12,923 nt of DNA from DTSX01 sp964008355 (GTDB lineage Bacteria; Pseudomonadota; Gammaproteobacteria; Steroidobacterales; UBA11654), in contig CAXGBD010000037.1 of the NCBI GenBank assembly GCA_964008355.1, positions 1-12,923 of the forward strand, written 5' to 3'. This document shows positions 6,108 through 12,923 of this stretch, piece after piece. A program made the translations under genes and the position numbers. Under the pieces are notes generated by a model. It was given only the letters and a program-made list of their open reading frames with translations, made no database searches and was not told where the DNA came from. Positions within the stretch are counted from its first letter, which is position 1. Every line of letters begins with the position of its first letter.

Positions 6108-8858
6108 TTGACTAAAGTAACCAGACGAAATTTCCTTCAAGGAGCAACAGCCTCGGGATTGGGTTTGTCTCTGCAGTTTGGACATGCAACCAAAGTCATT
6201 GCCAATGAGAATTATCGAGGTTCTGAAGACTTATATAGAAAAAAATGGACATGGGACAGTGTTGTTAGAGGCACACACGGAACCAACTGTGCCGGAACAT
6301 GTGCCTTCAATGTCTTTGTCAAAAATGGGGTTGTTTGGAGAGAAGAGCAGCAAGGTCAATATGAGCAATTAGGAGATGTACCAGATTTTGGACCTAGAGG
6401 TTGCCAAAAAGGTATGCGTCACCATAAGTATATGTATGGGGATCAACGAGTACTCTATCCTCTTAAAAGAAAGGGTAAACGGGGCGAAGGTAAATGGCAA
6501 AGAATCAGCTGGGATCAAGCAACTACTGAAATTGCTGATAAATTCCTGGATTATGCAACGCAATATAATCCCGAATGCATATCGTACGCCAGCGGCACTC
6601 AAATGTCGGTTAAGATGGCCTCTTTTGCATCTTTACTAAGGTTTGGAAATATTACCGGCGTTACTGTGCCTGAGTTTTTCTCAGGAGTTGGCGATCTTCC
6701 TACTGGATCGCACATGACTCTTGGCCAGGTTTATACAGGAGATACATTTGCCTCAGTTTACAAATCAAAATGTGTTTTGGTTTGGATGAGCAATCCTGCT
6801 GTAACAAGAATTCCTGATGCTCATTTTTTTTGGGAAGCACGCTATAACGGCACTCAAGTCATTGCAATTTCGCCTGAGTTTACACCAACGGCGATGCATT
6901 CGAATCTTTGGCTCAATCCAAAACCGGGCACCGACAGTGCTTTGGCAATGGCAATGGCTCAGGTTATTCTCAGTGAAAAACTATATCAACCTGACTACAT
7001 TAAAGAGCAGAGTGATTTGCCACTTCTGGTACGAACGGACACTAAGGAACTTCTCAGAAAAGAACATCTCTCACTATACGGTTTGCTGGCAGTTGCCGAC
7101 AATGTCTACTACATGTGGAACAACAAAACCAATGCCATGGTTCGGGCTCCTGGAACTGGTCGCGCCGATATGCCCATAGGCAGGGATCGTAGAAAGCAAG
7201 GAACGCTTGATTTAGGTGATATCCAACCGGCCCTGGAAGGTCGTTGGCTAGTCAAAACACTGGATGGTGAAATAGAGGTGACCACGGTTTTTGAAATGCT
7301 AAAAGAGCAGTGTAAAGACTATGAGCCAGAAAAAGCTTCTGCAATTACAGGTATCAGCGCAGATGCCATCAGAAAAACAGCAAGAGTATTTGCAAAAGCT
7401 CAGCCAGCAATGATTTATGCAGGATACGCATCTTGTAAGTGGTTACATGGTGATTTACTACAAAGAGCCATGTTGTTGCTGCTCTCTCTAACGGCTAATA
7501 TTGGCAGAGAGGGAGGCGGTCTCCAGGTTGCTAATGCCCCTATTGCCAGAGGCATGAATCAATTTGGTTTTTCCGATATAGGTCCTGCTTTTAGGCTAAT
7601 TTCAGGCACCACTTGGGATTATGATCATGGCAATATGAAAGCATTGAATACCAAGATATATGGCCAAGAATTAGCTGATACTTACGACAGTTACTATCAA
7701 GAAAGTATAGCGGAGGATTGGTTTCCAGATTACAGCAAACATGGATGGAAAATGGGTATATTCGCGGGCAACAATGGGGCAAATTGGCGAGCTGCAGGGA
7801 GTGCTTGGAGAAAAAATGCTTTTGAAGAACTGGAAACAATCGTTTCATTGGCACCCGATATGGGGGTGACATCATTCTACTCAGACTATGTACTGCCAAT
7901 TGCCCATCACTATGAAAGACATGATTTGATGTTGCAATCCAGAATCCCCTATCTGCAGGTTCTGAGTGAAGCAGTGCCACCACTAGGGGAGTCTGTTGAT
8001 GATTGGGAGGCCAATAAAAGGTTGGCAGCAGCAATCAGTAAACGTGCAAAGGAGAGAGGCATTGCTCCAATCAAGGATGCGGTGGATGGAAGGACAGTAA
8101 GAAGGGATTACACCAAAACTTTAGAGCTCTATACCATGGGAGGCAGAGTTAACAACTCAAAAGATGTTGCTCAATTCATCATCAACAGCAGCCATGGAAT
8201 TCCAAAGATCAGTTTTGATGAGTTGTCTGTAAAAGGCATCATTAAAGTTAATGGCGTGAACAATACCATGTGGGATACAGAGGAATCACCTTTTCACAGT
8301 GAAATTGCGAGGAGCGTGATGAAAAAACATCCCTACGAGACTATTACCGGTCGTCAACAGTTCTATATAGATCATGAGTGGTTTATTGAATTTGGAGAAG
8401 TTTTGCCTACATACAAACCACCCCTATCAATCAAAGGGTACCCCTTGAGAATGATGATGGGACATGCCAGACATGGTGTCCATAGTATGTGGCGTGATGA
8501 TTCTTTACTGTTAAGTTTGCAGCGTGGTGAACCCGATATTTATGTTAATCCTGATGATGCTATAGATCGCAGAGTTGTGGACGGTGATATGATTCGTATT
8601 TTTAATTCAGCTGGAGAATTTTTTGCAATGGCTCATGTCAGTTCAGGAATCCAGCCAGGGATGTTGTTTATGTATCACGGATGGGATCCAAAAATGTTCA
8701 AAAATGAAAAAAACTTTGGTGAAGTAATTGCAACTGCAGGACTAATTAAACCAACTTCCATGGCAGGCGATTATGGTCATTTAGGATATCGGCCTCTCGC
8801 TTTTGCACCGAACCAAACGTACAAAGATTTTACGTGTGACTTTGAAAAATCAGTATGA
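6108..8858 (+). CDS. type II DMSO reductase family molybdoenzyme, catalytic (alpha) subunit
   Basis: A 916-residue periplasmic-type molybdoenzyme. The N-terminus has a Tat signal (VTRRNFLQGA, residues 4-13, then a hydrophobic stretch). The FS0 cluster ligands are H57-x3-C61-x3-C65 and C99 in PRGCQKG, the His-first pattern of NarG and of the type II group (selenate, chlorate and perchlorate reductases, dimethylsulfide and ethylbenzene dehydrogenases). D196 in GVGDLPTG aligns with the Asp that binds molybdenum in NarG. IPDAHFFWEARYNGTQVIA (235-253) and the C-terminal dinucleotide-binding domain are also family-like. The start is TTG at 6108: AGAGGA (6098-6103) precedes it, an in-frame TAA lies at 6096, and no ATG occurs before the Tat arginines. 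It heads an operon with its chaperone, beta subunit and a fusion gene. Substrate and direction of reaction cannot be told from the sequence. Confidence 0.93.
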   Translation: MTKVTRRNFLQGATASGLGLSLQFGHATKVIANENYRGSEDLYRKKWTWDSVVRGTHGTNCAGTCAFNVFVKNGVVWREEQQGQYEQLGDVPDFGPRGCQKGMRHHKYMYGDQRVLYPLKRKGKRGEGKWQRISWDQATTEIADKFLDYATQYNPECISYASGTQMSVKMASFASLLRFGNITGVTVPEFFSGVGDLPTGSHMTLGQVYTGDTFASVYKSKCVLVWMSNPAVTRIPDAHFFWEARYNGTQVIAISPEFTPTAMHSNLWLNPKPGTDSALAMAMAQVILSEKLYQPDYIKEQSDLPLLVRTDTKELLRKEHLSLYGLLAVADNVYYMWNNKTNAMVRAPGTGRADMPIGRDRRKQGTLDLGDIQPALEGRWLVKTLDGEIEVTTVFEMLKEQCKDYEPEKASAITGISADAIRKTARVFAKAQPAMIYAGYASCKWLHGDLLQRAMLLLLSLTANIGREGGGLQVANAPIARGMNQFGFSDIGPAFRLISGTTWDYDHGNMKALNTKIYGQELADTYDSYYQESIAEDWFPDYSKHGWKMGIFAGNNGANWRAAGSAWRKNAFEELETIVSLAPDMGVTSFYSDYVLPIAHHYERHDLMLQSRIPYLQVLSEAVPPLGESVDDWEANKRLAAAISKRAKERGIAPIKDAVDGRTVRRDYTKTLELYTMGGRVNNSKDVAQFIINSSHGIPKISFDELSVKGIIKVNGVNNTMWDTEESPFHSEIARSVMKKHPYETITGRQQFYIDHEWFIEFGEVLPTYKPPLSIKGYPLRMMMGHARHGVHSMWRDDSLLLSLQRGEPDIYVNPDDAIDRRVVDGDMIRIFNSAGEFFAMAHVSSGIQPGMLFMYHGWDPKMFKNEKNFGEVIATAGLIKPTSMAGDYGHLGYRPLAFAPNQTYKDFTCDFEKSV

Positions 8859-9517
8859 GTAGTGAGCAAAAACCAGAAAAGAGAGAGCATCGATCCTGCA
8901 ATGATCAGTTAAGATCTGTAGAACACACAGCAATCAGTCGTTCGCAAGCCTACAGTTTATTTTCCATGCTTTTGAGCTCCCCTCACGATCTAGATTTGAA
9001 ATCCAAGATTTTGCATAGGGACACTAATTATCAATTACCTTACAACATTGATTTTGATGATCTTATTAATGAGTTTAAACAACAAGATGAAGGGGATTTA
9101 AAAAATCAGTACAGTAGTCTTTTTGAGGTAGGCAACGAAGGTCCACCAGCACCCATCAGAGAAGATTTATTTTTGCATCAACCAGCTGGCTTGAGAGAGG
9201 ACCTAGTTCGTTTTTATGATTATTTTGGCTATATGGTAAGTGATGGGTTTCAATGGCAGATGGATCATTTGTCGATCGAGTTGGAGTTTATGTATTTTTT
9301 GTGTTTTCAAGAACATAGCACGGAGGGAGATAGATTATCTTATCAGTTGGCTCAACTGGACTTTTCCCAACGCCACTTGCATAACTGGATTCCAAAATTG
9401 ATGCACACGGTAAAAACAATATCCAAAGATGTTTTATATACAAAAGTTGTTGTAGAATTGAATCGATTTATAGAAGATGACATGACATGGCAAATGGAGA
9501 CAATCAGTCACCAATAA
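8855..9517 (+). CDS. TorD/DmsD-like molybdoenzyme maturation chaperone (delta subunit)
   Basis: A 220-residue soluble, helix-rich protein. YSSLFEVGNEGPPAP (86-100) matches the Y-x2-LFE-[VG]-G-x2-GPP-x-P block of the TorD/NarJ/DmsD family, and DHLSIELEFMYFL (137-149) matches the D-H-[LI]-x2-E-L-E-F-[ML] block. Such proteins bind the Tat signal and the unfolded catalytic subunit in the cytoplasm and hold it until cofactor is inserted; they are not part of the finished enzyme. It overlaps the catalytic subunit gene by 4 bases (ATGA) with only a weak ribosome binding site, so translation is probably coupled. It sits between the alpha and beta genes, whereas in several known type II clusters (ser, clr, ddh) the order is alpha, beta, then chaperone. 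Best described as the type II family chaperone. Confidence 0.9.
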   Translation: MSSEQKPEKREHRSCNDQLRSVEHTAISRSQAYSLFSMLLSSPHDLDLKSKILHRDTNYQLPYNIDFDDLINEFKQQDEGDLKNQYSSLFEVGNEGPPAPIREDLFLHQPAGLREDLVRFYDYFGYMVSDGFQWQMDHLSIELEFMYFLCFQEHSTEGDRLSYQLAQLDFSQRHLHNWIPKLMHTVKTISKDVLYTKVVVELNRFIEDDMTWQMETISHQ

Positions 9518-9532
9518 TGGAGGTTTAGAGTA

Positions 9533-10522
9533 ATGGGTCAAGTAGCAATGGTAATAGATCTAAACAAGTGCATTGGTTGCCAGACCTGTACAACAGCTTG
9601 TAAATCACTTTGGACCGACGAACCAGGACAAGAATATATGTTGTGGAATAATGTAGAGACCAAACCAGGGCCAGGATATCCCCGGTATTGGGAAGAAGGC
9701 GGCGGTGGTTTTGATGAGGCAGGCAATCTCAAAAGAGATGGCCTGATGCCAGAGAAAGAAGATCATGGTGAAGAAATTCCTCTCAACCATGATGAAGTCT
9801 ACTTTAAGGGTGTAGAAGTCAGGTTGCAACAGGAGAGACCTATGGGGAAGGGCGCCAATTGGGATGAGGATACCAGTTCAGGAGATTATCCAAACAACTA
9901 TCATTTTTATGTTCCCAGAATGTGCAACCATTGTACCAAACCCGCGTGTTTGGAAGCATGCCCTGTAAGAGCAATTTACAAAAGAGAAGAAGATGGCGTA
10001 GTGTTGATTGATCAAGATCTATGCCAAGGGATACGTGAGTGCAATAAAGCTTGCCCTTACGATAAAATTTACTTCAATTATGTGACCAGAAAATCCCAAA
10101 AATGTATCTTTTGCTTTCCTCGTTTGGAAGAAGGTGTTGCTCCTGCTTGTGCCAGACAATGCCCTGGTCGATTAAGATTTGTGGGTTACCTAGAGGATGA
10201 AGATGGTCCTATCCATGAACTAGTTTATCAGTGGAAAGTTGCTTTGCCGTTGCATGCTGAATATGGAACTGAACCAAACGTTTATTATGTCCCACCTATT
10301 CTCCCTCCCACTTTTGACGAAAATGGTGAGTTTTCTGATGAACCTAGAGTGCCAACAGAATATTTACGTAACTTGTTTGGTGATGGAGTAGATGCAGCTT
10401 TAATCACGTTGCACAACGAAATGGAGAATAAGCAGAATGGGAAGGAATCTAGATTAATGGATATCCTAATCGCCAAGGAATGGAAGTCGCTTTTCAATAT
10501 TCCTAATGTCAAAGTATATTAG
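9533..10522 (+). CDS. type II DMSO reductase family iron-sulfur (beta) subunit
   Basis: A 329-residue electron-transfer subunit with four ferredoxin-type cysteine groups: C13/C16/C19/C23; C131/C134/C139/C143; C164/C170/C174, with Ile167 where a fourth cysteine would be; and C191/C194/C206/C210. Three groups should carry [4Fe-4S] clusters and the third group a [3Fe-4S] cluster, as in NarH and the type II beta subunits. The stretch from CPYDKIYFN (174-182) through SQKCIFCFPR and PACARQCPGR (188-212) is typical of the dimethylsulfide dehydrogenase / selenate reductase / ethylbenzene dehydrogenase group. It has no signal peptide, so it should be exported together with the Tat-carrying alpha subunit. 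GGAGG at 9519-9523, nine bases before the ATG, is a strong ribosome binding site. Electrons would pass from alpha through these clusters to an external carrier. Confidence 0.95.
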   Translation: MGQVAMVIDLNKCIGCQTCTTACKSLWTDEPGQEYMLWNNVETKPGPGYPRYWEEGGGGFDEAGNLKRDGLMPEKEDHGEEIPLNHDEVYFKGVEVRLQQERPMGKGANWDEDTSSGDYPNNYHFYVPRMCNHCTKPACLEACPVRAIYKREEDGVVLIDQDLCQGIRECNKACPYDKIYFNYVTRKSQKCIFCFPRLEEGVAPACARQCPGRLRFVGYLEDEDGPIHELVYQWKVALPLHAEYGTEPNVYYVPPILPPTFDENGEFSDEPRVPTEYLRNLFGDGVDAALITLHNEMENKQNGKESRLMDILIAKEWKSLFNIPNVKVY

Positions 10523-10551
10523 CTTATAACCTTTTTCAGAAAGGGTCCCAT

Positions 10552-12923
10552 ATGGAACTGTCAAAAGGACGCATTTTATTGATCATGACGTCACTGGTTC
10601 TCTCCTCAGTGATGGCCAGCTTAGATTCCAGTTTTGCTCCGATCGCAATTCCTGACATGATTGATAAATTGGATTCCAGCACTAGTGAGATCGTCTGGGT
10701 AGCCCTTGGTTACTTGATTGCAGCGAGCGGACCAATGTTATTGGCAGCAAAAATGGCAGATGGGATCGGGCATGCAAGATTCTTTCAAATTGGAACACTG
10801 ATTTATGCCATAGCCATGATTGCTTGTTCATGGGCGCCCGATGCAAATACTCTCATTTCAATACGTTTTATACAGGGATTTGGTATGGCTTTATTTTTGC
10901 CTACCACTTTTGCTATAGCCTCTGCAGTTTTTGGAACAAAGAAAAGAGGGACAGCACTAGGTATCTTGCAAGCAGCCAATGCTTTTGGATTTGTAATGGG
11001 GCCGATCTTTGCTGGTTGGTTACTTGATGCATATGACTGGACTGCAATTTTCTGGTCTCGAATCCCCTTCGCAATCTTGGCAATAATTTTGGCTTTTCTC
11101 GCTTTTGGTTCTAAAAATAGATTTCAATTCTCTGAACGTCAAAAAACTTATGATTATCTAGGGGCTCTGTTTCTGACTCTAGCGTTATTTGGAATATTGT
11201 TTGGCTGTAACAAACTACCTGTTGAGGACAATCATCTCGACCCCCTTGTTTGGATAATTTTTGTATTGGGCTTTGTTTCATTTTTCTTATTCATACGACA
11301 AGAAAGAAAGCACCCTGATCCATTGATTGATTTAGATTTATTTACAAAAAGTAATGCTTTCACTAAGGCTTCCATTGCATTCATATCTGTATTTGCAAGT
11401 TTCCCTGTGTATCTTTTTATTCTTCCAATAGTCATGATCAGTGGGCTTGAAATGAAAGCTTGGGATGCTGGCTTGGCTTTGTGTCTTGCAGCAGTTGCAA
11501 CCTTATTAATTAGCCCTATGGCAGGCAAGGCTTCTGATCGTTTTGGGCCAGAAAAATTATGTATGGCTGGTGCCTTGTTAACCGGTATCGGCTACGTCTC
11601 TTTATTAGTAGTTCTGGCGGATTCATCCGTAGTAGCCATTCTACCGGCTATGGTATTAATTGGCGGTGGAACAGGTTTATTTTTTGCACCCAATAATAAT
11701 TTAATGCTCTCCAGTGCGCCCCAGGAACGTGCGGGAATGGTTTCAGGACTTTTTGGCACCCTCAGACAATCAGGATATGCTCTTGGTTTTGCAATTACGG
11801 CCAGTTTGTTTACAGCAATACAAAACTGGTTTGATCTCGACTGGGCATATTCATCTATTAACGAGATGCCTGTAGTTGATGCCATGGCAATAACCGATAT
11901 TTACCACCAGGGAAGTCAATGGTCTCCAGAAATGCTGGTGTTTATCCTGCATATAGGCGTTCTTTTGTGCTCTAGCATTCTAATCATTACTTTTATTAAT
12001 TCCCTTCCTAAGATTAAGCTTTCTTTAAATCGACAAGCTTTGATCTGTGTTGCGTCACTTTTTGTGGCATTTTTCAGTATGGGTTTTTATAGCCTAACCA
12101 ATGCTCCGGCTGCAGTGATTGTAAAAAGTTCTGATTCCATTGAGTTGCTAGAAAGCAAAACAGAAGAGCACGTTTTACAGGCATTTGGAATGCAGTCCAG
12201 GGTATTTGAAACGCTCACTCCAGCACAGGCTAAAACAGATGATGCTGAATTGAGTGATATAGCTGATGGGACCTCAAATAAAGCTTATGCAATGCGATGT
12301 GAAGTTTGCCATGGAGCAAGTCTTGAGGGTATTGATGGTCTTGGAATTGGTCTTCAGAATTCTAATTTTCTAATCCAGGCAAATCTTGAGCAAATCGTTC
12401 ATTTTCTAAAGTCAGGTCGTATGCCCAATGCGGAAGATTCAATTTCAGGGGGAGTGATGCCCGCGTTTGCTTGGTTACAAGAAGAAGAGCTAGAAGAGAT
12501 TGCAAGCTATGTAAAATCAGTCAATGAGAATCAAACGAGAGTGGAGGCAGCAGACTTAATTCTACTCAATACAAAAGTATACACAGTTGACTCTACCCAG
12601 CCTTGGGCCAGTGCTGTGGCCATTGAAAATGGACAAATCACCTATGTAGGTGATGATCAGGGCGCTAGAGCATTAGTTGACAGCACTACTCAAGTGGTCA
12701 ACCTCAAAGGGCGAATGATACTGCCTGGTTTTCACGACATACATGTACATCCTGTTCACAGCGGGGTTAGCTACCAGCAATGCAATCTATTTGATATCAA
12801 AGGATTAAAAAGGCTTTTGGATAAAATAAAAGAATGTACTCTGACTAACTCTGAAAATGAATGGATTGTAGGAGGCGGATGGACAGTACCTGATTTTGCT
12901 CCCTCAGGTTTGCCTGATAAAAA
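10552..12923 (+). CDS. MFS transporter - cytochrome c - amidohydrolase fusion protein (3' end cut by window)
   Basis: One frame of at least 790 codons with no stop, running off the right edge; I read it codon by codon. AAGGG at 10541-10545 precedes the ATG by six bases, and the gap from the beta subunit gene is 29 bases. Residues 8-483 are a DHA2 (EmrB/QacA-type) MFS transporter of about 14 helices, with SLDSSFAPIAIP near 24-35 and the motif-C-like VMGPIFAGW at 148-156. A 15th helix follows (496-515) after a basic loop with K487, K489 and R494. Residues about 564-660 form a c-type cytochrome: C583-E-V-C586-H587 and M636 in GVMPAF as likely axial ligand. From about 666 a YtcJ-like amidohydrolase 3 domain starts: ADLILLNTKVYTVD, PGFHDIHVHP with H731-x-H733, and VGGGW. 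The odd helix number puts the last two domains in the periplasm if the N-terminus is inside. Substrate unknown. Confidence 0.88.
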   Translation, partial: MELSKGRILLIMTSLVLSSVMASLDSSFAPIAIPDMIDKLDSSTSEIVWVALGYLIAASGPMLLAAKMADGIGHARFFQIGTLIYAIAMIACSWAPDANTLISIRFIQGFGMALFLPTTFAIASAVFGTKKRGTALGILQAANAFGFVMGPIFAGWLLDAYDWTAIFWSRIPFAILAIILAFLAFGSKNRFQFSERQKTYDYLGALFLTLALFGILFGCNKLPVEDNHLDPLVWIIFVLGFVSFFLFIRQERKHPDPLIDLDLFTKSNAFTKASIAFISVFASFPVYLFILPIVMISGLEMKAWDAGLALCLAAVATLLISPMAGKASDRFGPEKLCMAGALLTGIGYVSLLVVLADSSVVAILPAMVLIGGGTGLFFAPNNNLMLSSAPQERAGMVSGLFGTLRQSGYALGFAITASLFTAIQNWFDLDWAYSSINEMPVVDAMAITDIYHQGSQWSPEMLVFILHIGVLLCSSILIITFINSLPKIKLSLNRQALICVASLFVAFFSMGFYSLTNAPAAVIVKSSDSIELLESKTEEHVLQAFGMQSRVFETLTPAQAKTDDAELSDIADGTSNKAYAMRCEVCHGASLEGIDGLGIGLQNSNFLIQANLEQIVHFLKSGRMPNAEDSISGGVMPAFAWLQEEELEEIASYVKSVNENQTRVEAADLILLNTKVYTVDSTQPWASAVAIENGQITYVGDDQGARALVDSTTQVVNLKGRMILPGFHDIHVHPVHSGVSYQQCNLFDIKGLKRLLDKIKECTLTNSENEWIVGGGWTVPDFAPSGLPDK
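12037..12096 (+). other. extra (15th) transmembrane helix linking the transporter to the cytochrome
   Basis: Residues 496-515 of the fusion protein (ALICVASLF...GFYSL) form one more hydrophobic segment after the normal MFS end. The preceding loop is basic and so likely cytoplasmic, and the following stretch becomes acidic and polar, so this helix should carry the chain across to the periplasm. Confidence 0.7.
12271..12531 (+). other. c-type cytochrome domain within the fusion protein
   Basis: About 85 residues (574-660) with a single heme-binding CEVCH (583-587), a small-residue stretch GASLEG after it, and MPAF at 636-639 supplying the probable Met axial ligand, then a C-terminal helix EEELEEIASYV. 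This is the layout of class I monoheme cytochromes and of the cytochrome domains fused to many periplasmic oxidoreductases. Heme attachment requires the periplasm. Confidence 0.88.
12547..12923 (+). other. YtcJ-like amidohydrolase family 3 domain, N-terminal part (cut by window)
   Basis: Begins with the small beta-sandwich of the amidohydrolase superfamily (LILLNTKVYTVD, then WASAVAIENGQITYVGDD), followed by MILPGFHDIHVHP containing the metal-binding H-x-H pair (residues 731 and 733). WIVGGGW at 771-777 is typical of YtcJ-type members. The remaining metal ligands would lie beyond the window, so activity cannot be judged. Confidence 0.85.

Noticed and set aside
7591..8034. Reverse-strand open frame of 147 codons inside the catalytic subunit gene
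   Set aside because: It lies fully within a well-supported gene, has no recognisable domain and no ribosome binding site; it is a shadow frame.
10824..11027. Forward frame of 67 codons and reverse frames at 11232-11528 and 11592-11885 as separate genes
   Set aside because: All lie inside the transporter part of the continuous fusion frame, which has clear MFS features.

Overview
The window carries 11 protein-coding genes, two of them cut by the window edges, and no RNA genes, CRISPR arrays or insertion sequences that I can see. The DNA is AT-rich. The gene content (a high-potential iron-sulfur protein, a YhhQ-type queuosine precursor transporter, a DUF4396 protein, lipoprotein and Tat signals, and a periplasmic-type molybdoenzyme) suggests a Gram-negative bacterium, most likely a proteobacterium and perhaps a gammaproteobacterium. 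I cannot place it more precisely from sequence alone.

Left part (1-4300), mixed genes with no single theme: the C-terminal half of an MFS transporter (1-812) overlaps by 4 bases an ICMT/PEMT-like membrane methyltransferase (809-1255). A tiny lipoprotein with four evenly spaced cysteines (1305-1523), a DUF4396 membrane protein (about 1604-2053), a reverse-strand YhhQ-family transporter (2073-2792) and a membrane-anchored protein with a faint resemblance to the ferrochelatase superfamily (2849-4294) follow.

Middle (4300-6107), redox and cofactor support: an exported high-potential iron-sulfur protein (4396-4719) converges on moeA (4725-5960, reverse strand), which inserts molybdenum into molybdopterin. 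A 147-base divergent intergenic region with two dyads and a possible promoter separates moeA from the molybdoenzyme operon.

Right part (6108 to the end), a forward operon with gaps of at most 29 bases: the catalytic subunit of a type II DMSO-reductase-family molybdoenzyme (Tat signal, H-x3-C-x3-C cluster motif, Asp molybdenum ligand), its TorD-like chaperone (4-base overlap), and its four-cluster iron-sulfur beta subunit. There is no gamma (heme b) subunit where one might be expected. Instead the next gene is one uninterrupted frame of at least 790 codons that joins a DHA2-type MFS transporter, an extra transmembrane helix, a c-type cytochrome domain and the start of a YtcJ-like amidohydrolase; it runs off the right edge.

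This three-part fusion is the most striking item. The extra helix gives an odd helix count, which would put the cytochrome and the hydrolase in the periplasm, on the same side as the exported molybdoenzyme. A reasonable but unproven model is a compact module that transports a compound, hydrolyses it, and passes electrons between the molybdoenzyme and the cytochrome (and perhaps the iron-sulfur protein), with moeA supplying cofactor. The substrate cannot be read from the sequence.
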